This document shows positions 8,647 to 18,700 of a stretch of DNA of 64,000 nt, piece after piece. The stretch comes from Putridiphycobacter sp045107045 (GTDB lineage: Bacteria; Bacteroidota; Bacteroidia; Flavobacteriales_D; Crocinitomicaceae), in the NCBI GenBank assembly GCA_045107045.1, contig JBGCFR010000014.1, positions 33,736-97,735 of the forward strand, read 5' to 3'. Within the stretch, counting starts at the first letter, position 1. Each line of letters starts with the position of its first letter. Under the pieces are notes generated by a model. It did not search any database, had not been told where the DNA came from, and worked only from the letters and a program-made list of their open reading frames with translations. Made by a program: the position numbers and the translations under genes.

Positions 8647-11205
8647 ATGAAAAACATATATCTATTTATCATTTTCGTTTTTTCTGTTTCGTTATCAAAT
8701 GCACAATTTGTGACTATTCCGGATGCTAATTTTGTCATATTTCTAGAAAATACCTTTCCTGCATGTATGACAGGCAATCAAATGGATACCACTTGTAATG
8801 GAATAGTTAATGCTACTGCAATAAATTGTTCGAATTTGGGGATCAGTAGTTTAGATGGGATTCAATATTTTGATAACTTGCTTGAATTAAAAGCAAGTAG
8901 TAATTCCTTAACAACTTTGCCTAACCTTACAAATTCTAGCTTAGTAAGCTTAGAGTTAAATGGAAATCAATTCGTAACTATAACTAGTAATCAATTCCCA
9001 CCTAATTTACAAAAATTAAAAGTTTCGTCTAATCAAAATTTAACATCTATAGCGGTATTACCTTTATCTTTAATAGAATTTAATGCTGGAAACTCACCTA
9101 ATTTAGCATTGCCTTTTTTTCATAACGGATTGGAAGTTATAAACTTACCGGGCTGTAATTTGACAACTGTGCCCCAGTTGCCAAATACACTGTTAAATCT
9201 TTTTTTAGAAGATAACCCTTTAGTTAGTATTGCTGCATCCAGTTTACCAAATAGCTTATTAGGTCTCTCAATTGGAAATTGTGATTTGAACCAATTGCCT
9301 AGTTTACCTCCAAATCTTGATTTTTTAAATTGTAATCAAAACAATTTTACAACCATATCTAATTTGCCGTCAACATTAACAAAACTGTTTGCGAGCAATA
9401 ACCCAAATTTAACGACAGTTTCGAATTTACCTGATTCTATGGTAAATCTAATTATAGAAAATTGTGCATTAACTTCAATTGATACTATTCCGACAATTTG
9501 TTCTAATCTGTTAAACTTAGCAAATAATAATTTGACCCATATTCCAAATTTCCCTCAAAATGTGCTTCAAATAAAGCTTGGAGACAATGATATTTCTAGT
9601 ATTCCCAACTTTCCGTCTAGTCTTTCCATTTTTCTGATGCCAAATAATAATATTTCTTGTTGGCCAATTTTTCCAAATTTACTAACTATCAATATCCAAG
9701 GAAATCCATTTTTGTGTATCCCTAACTATATCCTTTCAATGAGTGTTTGGCCATCTTTGAATACAGTTCCAATCTGTAATCTTGGAAATTTGAGTACAAA
9801 CCCTCTTGGTTGTCAAGTAGGATATGGAATACGAGGTAATTTATTTAAAGATGATTTGTTAGATTGTCAATTTGCGGGTTGGGAATCACCATTGGTCAAT
9901 GCACAAGTTAAATTATATGATACCAATGGAGTACTAGTTGAGACAACTTCTTCTACTCCTACTGGAGATTATTTTTTAACAACTTCAAATTTTGGAATTT
10001 ACAGTGTTGAGATTGATACTGTTAATAAATCATTTGCGACGAGTTGCGCTTTTCCAGGAGCGGACTCACTAGTTACACTCTCTGCTTTAGATACTGTAAT
10101 TCATGGAGTGGATTTCGGCTTTATTTGTAGACCAGGTTTTGACGTTGGTGTACATTCTGTCAATACAAATGGGTGGGTTTCACCAGGCCAAGACCATACT
10201 CTTAATGTTTCTGCTGGCGATTTATCACAGTGGCATGGCTTTAATTGTGGCTCTGTAGGAGGGACAGTTTCAATTACAGTTAATGGACCTGTCGTTTATA
10301 CAGGAATCCCGGCATTATCATTGACACCAACAGTTAACGGCTCAACCTATACCTATACAATTGCTAATTTTGGGACCGCAAGTATCTTTCAATTTTTTAG
10401 GCTAAATTTCCAAACGGATTCATTGGCACAATCAGGAGATTCAATTTGTGTAACTGTAGATGTTACACCTTTACTTGGAGATGTTAATCCTTCTAATAAT
10501 ACATACTCTTTTTGTTATAACGTGGTTAATTCTTATGACCCTAATGATAAGCAAGTGTACCCTAAAACTGTTTCCCCTGATTATGATGATTGGTTAACGT
10601 ATACTATCCGTTTTCAAAATACAGGTACAGCTCCAGCTTTTATTGTTATACTGGAAGATACTTTATCCAGTTTATTAGATTATGAAACGTTTGAGGTAAT
10701 TGGCTACAAGCACCCCAATTCTTATAATTTGATTGATGACCGATTAGTTGTTTATTTTCCAAACATTATGTTACCAGATAGCGCAAGTGACTTTCAGGAA
10801 TCAATAGGTTATTTCCAATACCGAATTAAGCCTATTTCAGGTTTGCAACATGGGACCGAAATTGAAAACAAAGCCTATATTTTCTTTGATTATAATGACC
10901 CAATTATTACCAATACTGCAATTACCTCATATATTCAGGCAGATCTATCTATCGGAAACTTAAATAGTAATCAGTTTGTGGTCTTTCCAAATCCAAGTAC
11001 AGGTCAATTTTACTTGAAAATGGATGGAGATTACACAGTTAGTGCAATTGAAGTTTATAATATGATGGGGCAAACTATCCCAGTCAATTATACTCAGAAC
11101 ACTAATCTAACAGAAATAGAAGTCTTAAATAATACTAAGGGCTTCTGCCTTATTAATATCATTACAAATCAAGGCATCATCTCTAAAAAGATGTTTATTG
11201 AATAG
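8647..11205 (+). CDS. T9SS-secreted leucine-rich-repeat protein, copy 2
   Basis: 852 residues, with the same architecture as the upstream gene: signal peptide (1-19, ending SNAQ), Cys-containing cap, about a dozen short LRRs (phrases such as LPSLPPNLDFLNC and LPNTLLNLFLEDN), SdrD-B-like domain starting GIRGNLFKD, DUF7619-type module starting SYDPNDKQVYPKT, and a type A sorting domain from FPNPSTGQFYLKM to the C-terminus. Only 80 bases separate it from copy 1, and it has its own promoter-like sequence. The exposed positions of the LRRs differ strongly between copies while the structural residues are kept, as expected if the two bind different ligands. That reading is inference. Confidence 0.9.
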   Translation: MKNIYLFIIFVFSVSLSNAQFVTIPDANFVIFLENTFPACMTGNQMDTTCNGIVNATAINCSNLGISSLDGIQYFDNLLELKASSNSLTTLPNLTNSSLVSLELNGNQFVTITSNQFPPNLQKLKVSSNQNLTSIAVLPLSLIEFNAGNSPNLALPFFHNGLEVINLPGCNLTTVPQLPNTLLNLFLEDNPLVSIAASSLPNSLLGLSIGNCDLNQLPSLPPNLDFLNCNQNNFTTISNLPSTLTKLFASNNPNLTTVSNLPDSMVNLIIENCALTSIDTIPTICSNLLNLANNNLTHIPNFPQNVLQIKLGDNDISSIPNFPSSLSIFLMPNNNISCWPIFPNLLTINIQGNPFLCIPNYILSMSVWPSLNTVPICNLGNLSTNPLGCQVGYGIRGNLFKDDLLDCQFAGWESPLVNAQVKLYDTNGVLVETTSSTPTGDYFLTTSNFGIYSVEIDTVNKSFATSCAFPGADSLVTLSALDTVIHGVDFGFICRPGFDVGVHSVNTNGWVSPGQDHTLNVSAGDLSQWHGFNCGSVGGTVSITVNGPVVYTGIPALSLTPTVNGSTYTYTIANFGTASIFQFFRLNFQTDSLAQSGDSICVTVDVTPLLGDVNPSNNTYSFCYNVVNSYDPNDKQVYPKTVSPDYDDWLTYTIRFQNTGTAPAFIVILEDTLSSLLDYETFEVIGYKHPNSYNLIDDRLVVYFPNIMLPDSASDFQESIGYFQYRIKPISGLQHGTEIENKAYIFFDYNDPIITNTAITSYIQADLSIGNLNSNQFVVFPNPSTGQFYLKMDGDYTVSAIEVYNMMGQTIPVNYTQNTNLTEIEVLNNTKGFCLINIITNQGIISKKMFIE

Positions 11206-11301
11206 TTTTTAAAGCTATTATAAATCATAAAAATTGATTGTACTATTTGCTTAGAACTGAGATTGCATATTCTTCAACCAGTGAATTGTCTAGTTTTTGC
11301 T

Positions 11302-11309
11302 TATATTTG
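11302..11309 (+). promoter_or_regulatory. -7 element TATATTTG before the WD40-caspase gene
   Basis: This matches TAnnTTTG and predicts transcription starting near 11315. It lies inside the first codons of the longer possible reading frame (ATG 11297), so it argues for translation starting at ATG 11324. No well-spaced -33 TTTG was found, so the match is only partial. Confidence 0.4.
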
Positions 11310-11323
11310 AGGGAACCCAATTC

Positions 11324-14284
11324 ATGAAAGCAAACTTTTTATTATCTTTTATTTTGTCATGCTTGATATTATTTTCAACTTGGACACAAGATGTGCGACT
11401 CTCAGTTCAAACAGGGCATTCGGCAGCCATTACAGATTTATGTTTTAATTCAGATGCCAGCCTCTTTGCCAGCTCATCAGAGGATAATAATGTAGCTATT
11501 TGGCATTTAAAATCTGGAAAACAGTTTGCTAATTTAAGTGGGCATAAAGCAGCTGTTACCAATATTGTATTTCATGATTCTCGAAACCAGTTATATAGTG
11601 TCAGTAAAGATAGCACCTTAATTATCTGGGATGTTATTTCTGCAAGAATGGTGGAGACTATCAAATTTGATTTCCCAATTACAACTATGGATTTAGATAC
11701 GATTAGTAATCGAATTGCCGTTGGCGGTAAGCACTTGATAATATATGATTTAACAGCAAAAAAGAAAATAAGTTATACATTAAGTAGTGAAAAACTTTTT
11801 ACAAGTTCTCGTTTTTCAAAATCTGGAAAATGGCTTGCTATTGGAGGCGTTAATGATAAATATACCAAAGTGGTAAACATCAAAAATAAAGAATTGATTG
11901 GTAAAGTTTTTGGCTACACCAATGACATTGTTTTTGATGCTGACGAACGAACCATCTATTGCGCTAATGAAAATGGAGGCATTACAAGTTTTAATTTTTA
12001 TTCCAATGAAAGTGCTGGATTTACCAATAAAAGTGAATGGAATAGTTTTAATAGTATTAGAAAGAACGACCGATATTTGGCTGGCGTTAATGATAGAGGT
12101 GAGATAATGATGTATAGTGCTATAAGCCTATCTCTTAAGCATGTCTTAAAAGCACATTTGCAGGCGGTAAATTGCGTTGATATTGACAATTCTGGAAATT
12201 ATATGGTAACTGGTGGAAATGGTAAACGAATTATTCTATGGGACCTAAACAGAATGGAAATGATTAGAACATTCAAATCAAATATTTTCAGAATTAGCCA
12301 AATAGATTTTTCTGCAGATGGAAGAGAAATCATTATTGGATTCGCGAATGGTGCAGTTAGAAAAAATGATCTATTTTCGAATAGTGCAGTTGGTAATCGG
12401 GCTAAACTCAATAAATCAGAGATGCAAAATGGATGGGAATTTTTCTTAACGGGAATTGATAAAAACCATAATGACGAAGCAATTTTTAATATGATTTTGC
12501 GTCGTAAAGGATTGCTTGAAGATGATGGCTATGATTACTTGAGTCACGCAAAACTGCTATGGGACACTTATACCAATGAAATTACCGTCCAGAAAACTTC
12601 AGAAAAGGAAAGCATGATTATTAATTATGAACAGAAATTGAAAGAAGGTGAAGTTTTACCAAGGTCATATTTTGTTGATAAAAGTCTTGAAAAAGCACAA
12701 AGTTCGAACTACTTAGCTGAAATAATTGGAAATGAGTTGAAGCTAAGTTCTTCTCAAACTGCAGCAGAAATATTTAGGATTCAAACTGGGCATACTGACA
12801 GAGTGACCTCTGTAGCTATTAATGCAGAACATGGTTTTGTTGCCACGGCAAGTTGGGATGGAATGATTAAGTTTTGGAGCCTGAAAGACGGAAAATTACT
12901 AACTACTTATGGCGCCTTTGGCGGATCGGATTTCGTTTACATTAGTCCTAACAACTATTACTATGCTTCCAAGGGAGCACTGAATAATATCGGATTTATC
13001 TTTGAAGGTCAAATATTCGCGTTCGATCAATTTGATTTAGTGTATAACCGGCCCGATCTTGTTTTTGAGCATTTACCATATATTTCTCCAAGCTTAATTA
13101 AAAATTACTACCGTGCTTATACAAAAAGGTTGTCAAAGATGGGTATAGAGGAGGCTGATCTTGGAATTTCGGTAGATATTCCGGACTTAAGGGTTACCAA
13201 TAAAACAGGTGTTATTTCAAAAGATGGGAAATTACTTGTTGAAATAGTTGCAAAAGATGATGAAAAAAGGCTATCCGCGTGTCATGTATTAATTAATGGT
13301 GTTCCTGTTTATGGAAAAAAAGGGAAAATTATTGAAGACAACGTTTTAGTATTAGAAGAAACCTTAAAGATTAATCCTGGTAAAAACTATGTACAGATAT
13401 ATGTTACAAACGAAGATGGTATTAGTTCCTTCAAGGAGTCATTCCAAGTTGTTTCCCAGCAAAGTCAAGTTAAATCTAACTTGTACGTATTGGCATTAGG
13501 TTGTTCAAAGTATAAGGAAAGCGAATATAACCTAAGCTTTGCCGAGAAAGATGCTTCCGATATTATAAAGTATTTTAACAAATCAAAGGAATTTGATGAG
13601 GTATTTACTAAAAAAATAGTGGATGAAGACATGGTATGGTCAAGTGCAAATGACATGAAAAACTTCTTAAAATCAGCAACCGAAAATGATGTAGTTATTC
13701 TATTCTTTGCTGGCCATGGCGTATTAGACGCCGAACTTGATTATTTTATTGCAGCTCATGATATGAGTTTTAGTAACCCAAAAGAAAACGGAATTCCAAT
13801 TCAATTCTTTGACAACTTAATTGATGGTGTTAAAAGCCGTAAAAAACTGGTGTTTATTGATGCTTGTCATTCTGGAGAAATTGATAAAACAGAATTTGAC
13901 ATTGATACTTTAACAGCAATGAACGAAACAGATGTTGTTTTTAGAGCAGTTGGCAATTCAGTTAAACAAAAAGATGCTGTTAGCACGTTCGAGTTATCTA
14001 AAATGGTATTTGCAGATATGCGGGAAAGTAATGGGTCTATTGTCATATCTAGTGCTGGTGGTGGAGAATACGCCATGGAGGGAGAGGAATGGAGGAATGG
14101 GGTATTTACATATACATTGTTAAATGGATTAAAGTCAGGTGAGGCTGATTTAAATAAAGATAAAATAGTCATGGTTTCAGAAATGCATACTTACCTCATT
14201 AGAACTGTTAATGAAATTACAAAAGGTATGCAAACGCCAACCTCTCGAGTTGAAAACCTAAATAATGATTTTAGAATTAAGTAG
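11324..14284 (+). CDS. Exported WD40-repeat protein with C-terminal caspase-like (peptidase C14) domain
   Basis: 986 residues from ATG 11324, which places a signal peptide at the N-terminus (MKANFLLSFILSCLILFST). The ATG at 11297 would add nine residues and overlaps a -7 element. WD40 repeats fill about 25-360 (TGHSAAITDLCF, SGHKAAVTNIVF, AHLQAVNCVDI), with another near 490-530 (TGHTDRVTSVAI). A beta-rich linker follows, then the caspase fold from about residue 719 (LYVLALGCSKYKE). The catalytic pair is present: His798 in FFAGHG and Cys848 in DACHSGE. The family cleaves after basic or acidic residues in regulatory proteolysis. WD40-caspase fusions are usually thought of as cytoplasmic, so an exported version is notable. 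A second gene begins 2 bases after the stop. Confidence 0.88.
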   Translation: MKANFLLSFILSCLILFSTWTQDVRLSVQTGHSAAITDLCFNSDASLFASSSEDNNVAIWHLKSGKQFANLSGHKAAVTNIVFHDSRNQLYSVSKDSTLIIWDVISARMVETIKFDFPITTMDLDTISNRIAVGGKHLIIYDLTAKKKISYTLSSEKLFTSSRFSKSGKWLAIGGVNDKYTKVVNIKNKELIGKVFGYTNDIVFDADERTIYCANENGGITSFNFYSNESAGFTNKSEWNSFNSIRKNDRYLAGVNDRGEIMMYSAISLSLKHVLKAHLQAVNCVDIDNSGNYMVTGGNGKRIILWDLNRMEMIRTFKSNIFRISQIDFSADGREIIIGFANGAVRKNDLFSNSAVGNRAKLNKSEMQNGWEFFLTGIDKNHNDEAIFNMILRRKGLLEDDGYDYLSHAKLLWDTYTNEITVQKTSEKESMIINYEQKLKEGEVLPRSYFVDKSLEKAQSSNYLAEIIGNELKLSSSQTAAEIFRIQTGHTDRVTSVAINAEHGFVATASWDGMIKFWSLKDGKLLTTYGAFGGSDFVYISPNNYYYASKGALNNIGFIFEGQIFAFDQFDLVYNRPDLVFEHLPYISPSLIKNYYRAYTKRLSKMGIEEADLGISVDIPDLRVTNKTGVISKDGKLLVEIVAKDDEKRLSACHVLINGVPVYGKKGKIIEDNVLVLEETLKINPGKNYVQIYVTNEDGISSFKESFQVVSQQSQVKSNLYVLALGCSKYKESEYNLSFAEKDASDIIKYFNKSKEFDEVFTKKIVDEDMVWSSANDMKNFLKSATENDVVILFFAGHGVLDAELDYFIAAHDMSFSNPKENGIPIQFFDNLIDGVKSRKKLVFIDACHSGEIDKTEFDIDTLTAMNETDVVFRAVGNSVKQKDAVSTFELSKMVFADMRESNGSIVISSAGGGEYAMEGEEWRNGVFTYTLLNGLKSGEADLNKDKIVMVSEMHTYLIRTVNEITKGMQTPTSRVENLNNDFRIK

Positions 14285-14286
14285 CT

Positions 14287-16236
14287 ATGAAAACTTTTTT
14301 AACCTTGGGATGTTTTATTATTTCGTTAATTGGGCAAGGTCAAACATTTGATTTTGGCATAGAGTTCAAAACAAATAGCAACCGATTATCAAATAGGTAT
14401 GATACCTCAGAGGGAATATCAACTCCCCAACATACGACAAACGAACTTGGCAGTTTTGAAATACCTGAATATAATTTTGCCTTTTTGGATGATCAAAACG
14501 AACTAGTTTATGCCAGATTTAATGAGGTAAAGATGGATAACAATATTGTCCTACCACTTTACTTAAAATACACTACCAAAAATGGTTTTTCTTATGATTT
14601 AAGAATGAGCACAGGAAAATACCGACTGGAATATCAAGGAGAAATTTTTAGAGATGCCGAGTATTATAGTTTTTATAACGCTTCTTTTGAAGAATATAAG
14701 GAGTTATATGGAGGCCTTTTTGATGGCTTTTCTGTCAATGGTACTGACGAGTTATATACTGATGAACAAGCTTATATTAATTGGTTTGATGGCAGAGCGA
14801 ATTCTGATGCATATAGCCAGGCAAGTATTTTTTTGGTAGAGGAAATAAAATTTAAGTCATTTCACTTTTGGGCTGGGAAAAAATTTTATGAACACAAAAG
14901 AATTCAACCTTTTGTTAATTTGGGACTACACTATAGAAGGGCGGAGGCTAGCTTTAGAAGAAAACATTTTGAAATAGATGATAATTTTTTAGGGCAAGTT
15001 TTAACGAAGAGCGATTTGAGTGAATTATCAGAACAAATCCCCAGTTTTTCTTCTCAAACCATAGGAATGGGAATTCGACTTGGATTTGATCTTTACCGGT
15101 ATCACTTTGCAGTATCATCTGAATATTCATTTAATCTAAACGCAGAGTTTCAAGACAAGCCTTTAGTTTATAGTTATATTAATGCTGGAGCTGGTTTCAG
15201 AACAATAAGTTTAGCTTTAGGAGTAGATTTGTTTTCACATGATTTACGATCAAAAGATTACCGTGAAATCGTTTACAATGATGAATTTCAGAGTTTGTCA
15301 TCAAAATTAGATAAAAACAGGAGTTCTTACACAGTGGTTAATGTGAAAGCACCCATTGTTAGTAGAATGAATCACGACAAAGAGTTTACATTATTGACTG
15401 TAATTGATGAGCTAAAACCCGAAGATTTAGCCTTTAACCTGGATTGGCAGTCATTAAGTTTTAAAGAAATTACAAGAGTAAATTGGAGTCCGAAAATTGA
15501 GGTTGGAAAACGCTTTAATATTGTTAAACCTTTGGATATAGAAATTTTGGGTGCGTTTAGCATTTTGAACATTGACAGAAAAGTTCAAGAGGTAAATACG
15601 CGTATTTATTATGACACAATAGATTTAATAGATAGATATGACCTATTTGCAACAGATATAAATTATGCAGTTTTTCGATCGACTTTCATACCTATTCAAA
15701 TGGGTGTTAATTTATACCTTAATGTTTTAAGTACTGAGACATTTGATCTGAAACTATATGGTGGTGCAGGCATCAATTGGTTTGCGCTCGTGACACCAGG
15801 ACCAACAAGTGAGTTTGGAGTTAATGGCGAAGGAAATGATATTTATCAAACTACTGAAGATTTACTTTTTTATGGAGGATATGAACCGGCGTCTATCTAT
15901 AATGCAGACGTTACATGGTATTCTGGCTATGCTGAAGATTTTGACCTTGAGACATCTGTTGAGAATCATATTATTAACGTATTTGGAGATGAGGACCTTG
16001 AACCATTGTTAGATTATGCAAGTGAAGGTAGCGGAGGATTTAATCAAAAAGTACTTTATGGTACTATGAATTTCGGAATTGAGTTTGAATTCAACAGGTT
16101 TTTAGCTGGGGCCTCTGCTGAATTATCTATTGGCAATGTGGACAATTTTTTAGTAAAAGACTATTCTAATTTGAATCTAAATTTAGGATATATAATACAA
16201 ACAAAAAATAGATACAATAAAAAGCTAAGAGATTAA
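14287..16236 (+). CDS. Uncharacterised envelope protein coupled to the caspase gene
   Basis: 649 residues. Signal peptide about 1-18 (MKTFLTLGCFIISLIGQGQ). The rest is rich in alternating aromatic/hydrophobic beta-strand patterns, including GLHYRRAEASFR, GMGIRLGFDLYRYHF, KLYGGAGINWFAL and a C-terminal strand-like LNLNLGYIIQ, which suggests an outer-membrane beta-barrel or a large beta-sheet envelope protein. I recognise no named family. Its ATG lies 2 bases after the stop of the WD40-caspase gene, so the two are translationally coupled and probably work together, for example as partner or substrate in the periplasm. That link is inferred from position only. Confidence 0.75.
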   Translation: MKTFLTLGCFIISLIGQGQTFDFGIEFKTNSNRLSNRYDTSEGISTPQHTTNELGSFEIPEYNFAFLDDQNELVYARFNEVKMDNNIVLPLYLKYTTKNGFSYDLRMSTGKYRLEYQGEIFRDAEYYSFYNASFEEYKELYGGLFDGFSVNGTDELYTDEQAYINWFDGRANSDAYSQASIFLVEEIKFKSFHFWAGKKFYEHKRIQPFVNLGLHYRRAEASFRRKHFEIDDNFLGQVLTKSDLSELSEQIPSFSSQTIGMGIRLGFDLYRYHFAVSSEYSFNLNAEFQDKPLVYSYINAGAGFRTISLALGVDLFSHDLRSKDYREIVYNDEFQSLSSKLDKNRSSYTVVNVKAPIVSRMNHDKEFTLLTVIDELKPEDLAFNLDWQSLSFKEITRVNWSPKIEVGKRFNIVKPLDIEILGAFSILNIDRKVQEVNTRIYYDTIDLIDRYDLFATDINYAVFRSTFIPIQMGVNLYLNVLSTETFDLKLYGGAGINWFALVTPGPTSEFGVNGEGNDIYQTTEDLLFYGGYEPASIYNADVTWYSGYAEDFDLETSVENHIINVFGDEDLEPLLDYASEGSGGFNQKVLYGTMNFGIEFEFNRFLAGASAELSIGNVDNFLVKDYSNLNLNLGYIIQTKNRYNKKLRD

Positions 16237-16321
16237 TTGAGGCTTCATTAATAATACTGAAAAAGTTTTCTTTTTGAATAGGGGTATTTTACATCTAAGC
16301 CGTCATAAAGAAAACTAGTCT

Positions 16322-18697
16322 ATGAAATTTAGCATAAAGGTACTTTTATGTATTTTATTATCGTCAACAACTTCTATAGCGCAAGAGAAGTTTACAATAA
16401 GTGGTTACATAAAAAGTAACGAAAGTAGTGAGGCCTTAATAGGCGCCAGAATCTACATTGAATCACTTAAAACAGGAATTGTAACCAATGCATTTGGCTT
16501 TTATAGTCTAACCCTTCCTGAAGGTAACTATGAAATTTTGTACAGCTTTGTTGGTTGTGAAATTATTAAAAAGGGGATCCAATTGGATGAAAATATTAAG
16601 CTCAATATTTTTCTAAAAGATGGCGCTTTGCTAAATGAAGTGACAGTAACTGCTGAACGAAAACTACAAGAATCTACTGAAATAGGAACCATTACACTTA
16701 ATATGGACAAGGTGAAATCTCTTCCTGTGCTGTTAGGTGAAGTGGATATCATAAAAACGGCACAACTTTTACCAGGTATTCAATCAGGTAGTGAGGGGTC
16801 AAGCGGAATTTATGTAAGGGGTGGTGGTCCGGATCAAAATCTAATATTACTTGACGGGGTTCCTATTTACAATGCCAATCATTTATTTGGTTTCTTTTCT
16901 GTGTTTAATGCGGATGCTATTAATAGTGTTAAGATTGTAAAAGGTGGCTTTCCGGCCCGATATGGTGGTAGGTTGTCATCAGTCATTGACATCAATATGA
17001 AGGAAGGTGACATGAAAAAAATTCATGGAGAGGGTTCAGTTGGTATTATTTCTTCAAAATTTATGTTGAATGGTCCAATTATTAAAGATAAGACCTCTTT
17101 TATGATTACAGGCCGAAGAACTTATATTGACTTATTGGCCAAACCTTTTATTGCTGCAGCTAATAAAAGAAATTCGCCTGATGGATCGTTTGCAACATCT
17201 GGTGGCTACTTTTTCTATGACTTAAATGCTAAGTTAAATCATATTGTTAATGAGAATAACCGGATCTTTTTTAGTGCGTACTTAGGAAATGATAAGTTTG
17301 GGATAGACTCTAAAAGTAAATACACCGATTTTTCAGATAGTAAGGAGCATGTTGAAGAAACTAATGGAGGATTAACTTGGGGAAATAAAATCATGGCATT
17401 AAGATGGAATCATCAATATTCGCCAAAGTTATTTTCCAATTTGACATTAAATTATAGTCAATATAATTTTTCAACAGGATTTGGATTTAAAGATTATTTA
17501 GTAGATGATGAAAAGAATCCTGTCGCAAATTATGAGTTCGATTATAATTCTGGAATTACAGATTGGGGTGGCAGGTTTGATTTCTTCTTTTATCCAAATC
17601 CAAATCATAAAATTAATTTTGGTGTAGGTGAAATTTACCATGAATTTAATCCAGGAGTAAATCAATTTAATTATACAGTAAATAACGATAATGTAAGTCA
17701 AACTTCAGGATCAGGTAATACTTATGCGCATGAGTTTTATGGTTTTATTGAAGATGATATGAAACTTGGAAAGAGATTGTCAGCCAATGTGGGATTACAT
17801 TTTTCTAACTTATTAGTTCGTAAAAAATGGTATAAATCAATTCAGCCTAGGGCAGCCATCAATTATAAGCTAGATGAGTTTTCATCAGTTAAATTATCCT
17901 ATTCACGTACAGCTCAATTTTTACATTTATTATCCAATACATCTATTGGCCTGCCAACTGACCTATGGGTACCTGCTACCGAAAATATTGCCCCACAGTA
18001 TGGGAATCAAATTTCTGCGGGCTACGTTAGAGAGTTAAAAAAAGGCTATAGAATTAGCACCGAAGGATATTATAAAACTATGGAAAACCTAATTGAATAT
18101 AAAGACGGCGCGAGTTTCCTAAGTTCAAATGAAAGTTGGGAAAACCTTGTTGAAATTGGTGATGGCTATAGCTACGGAGCTGAGGTATTATTGGAAAAAC
18201 GAACTGGAAAAACAACGGGTTGGATAGGATATACTTTATCTTGGACAAATCGTCAATTTGACAATTTGAATGACGGTAAAGTTTACCCCTACCGTTACGA
18301 TAGAAGGCATGATGTCAGTTTTGTATTAACACATAAGTTTAATGACAAAATTGATGTTGGAGTGGTATGGGTATATGGAACTGGAAATGCTGTGACTTTG
18401 GCTCTACAAAAATATAATGGAATCAATGAAGTTGGGCAAGCTTCCGTGGTAGAACATATTGGTAAAAAGAATGATTTTAGAATGCCGTCATATCACCGTT
18501 TGGACTTAGGGGTGAATATCCATAAGCCAAAAAAATGGGGTGAAGCGACTTGGAGTTTTGGAGTATACAATGCCTATAATAGACAGAATCCGTTTTACTT
18601 AAGTTTTGGGTACTTGAAAAACTCAAATGATTACGTTTTAAAGCAGGTGAGCCTGTTTCCTGTAATACCATCAGTAAGTTATAATTTTAAATTTTAG
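16322..18697 (+). CDS. TonB-dependent outer-membrane receptor
   Basis: 791 residues. Signal peptide about 1-20 (SSTTSIAQ), then a CarboxypepD_reg-like domain (about 25-110), the plug domain with LPGIQSGSEGSSGIYVRGGG and NLILLDGVPIYN, and a beta-barrel to the end (final strand SVSYNFKF). No STN domain is present, so unlike the receptor at 23354-25897 it probably does not signal directly to a FecR protein. It imports an unidentified ligand using TonB energy. The DUF4249 lipoprotein gene starts 3 bases downstream; this pairing is common in Bacteroidota. Confidence 0.93.
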   Translation: MKFSIKVLLCILLSSTTSIAQEKFTISGYIKSNESSEALIGARIYIESLKTGIVTNAFGFYSLTLPEGNYEILYSFVGCEIIKKGIQLDENIKLNIFLKDGALLNEVTVTAERKLQESTEIGTITLNMDKVKSLPVLLGEVDIIKTAQLLPGIQSGSEGSSGIYVRGGGPDQNLILLDGVPIYNANHLFGFFSVFNADAINSVKIVKGGFPARYGGRLSSVIDINMKEGDMKKIHGEGSVGIISSKFMLNGPIIKDKTSFMITGRRTYIDLLAKPFIAAANKRNSPDGSFATSGGYFFYDLNAKLNHIVNENNRIFFSAYLGNDKFGIDSKSKYTDFSDSKEHVEETNGGLTWGNKIMALRWNHQYSPKLFSNLTLNYSQYNFSTGFGFKDYLVDDEKNPVANYEFDYNSGITDWGGRFDFFFYPNPNHKINFGVGEIYHEFNPGVNQFNYTVNNDNVSQTSGSGNTYAHEFYGFIEDDMKLGKRLSANVGLHFSNLLVRKKWYKSIQPRAAINYKLDEFSSVKLSYSRTAQFLHLLSNTSIGLPTDLWVPATENIAPQYGNQISAGYVRELKKGYRISTEGYYKTMENLIEYKDGASFLSSNESWENLVEIGDGYSYGAEVLLEKRTGKTTGWIGYTLSWTNRQFDNLNDGKVYPYRYDRRHDVSFVLTHKFNDKIDVGVVWVYGTGNAVTLALQKYNGINEVGQASVVEHIGKKNDFRMPSYHRLDLGVNIHKPKKWGEATWSFGVYNAYNRQNPFYLSFGYLKNSNDYVLKQVSLFPVIPSVSYNFKF

Positions 18698-18700
18698 AAC

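Larger units (their letters stand above)
6008..11205 (+). repeat. Tandem duplication of an 852-codon gene (two direct copies)
   Basis: Copies 6008-8566 and 8647-11205 have exactly the same length and the same domain order, and align without obvious large gaps. Protein similarity is visible throughout, but DNA conservation is uneven. Within the DUF7619 module 8219-8280 and 10858-10919 differ at one base in 62. The last 34 bases before the stop codons (8529-8562 and 11168-11201) are identical. The LRR parts are clearly diverged. Confidence 0.9.

Noticed and set aside
13700..13870. Caspase gene as part of an abortive-infection or gasdermin-type defence system
   Set aside because: No gasdermin, TPR-protease, TIR or other defence genes nearby, and the protein carries a signal peptide, which does not fit a cytoplasmic defence effector.
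12199..14172. Reverse-strand open frames inside the WD40-caspase gene
   Set aside because: Antisense to a gene with intact repeats and catalytic motifs; low-complexity translations without starts in good context.
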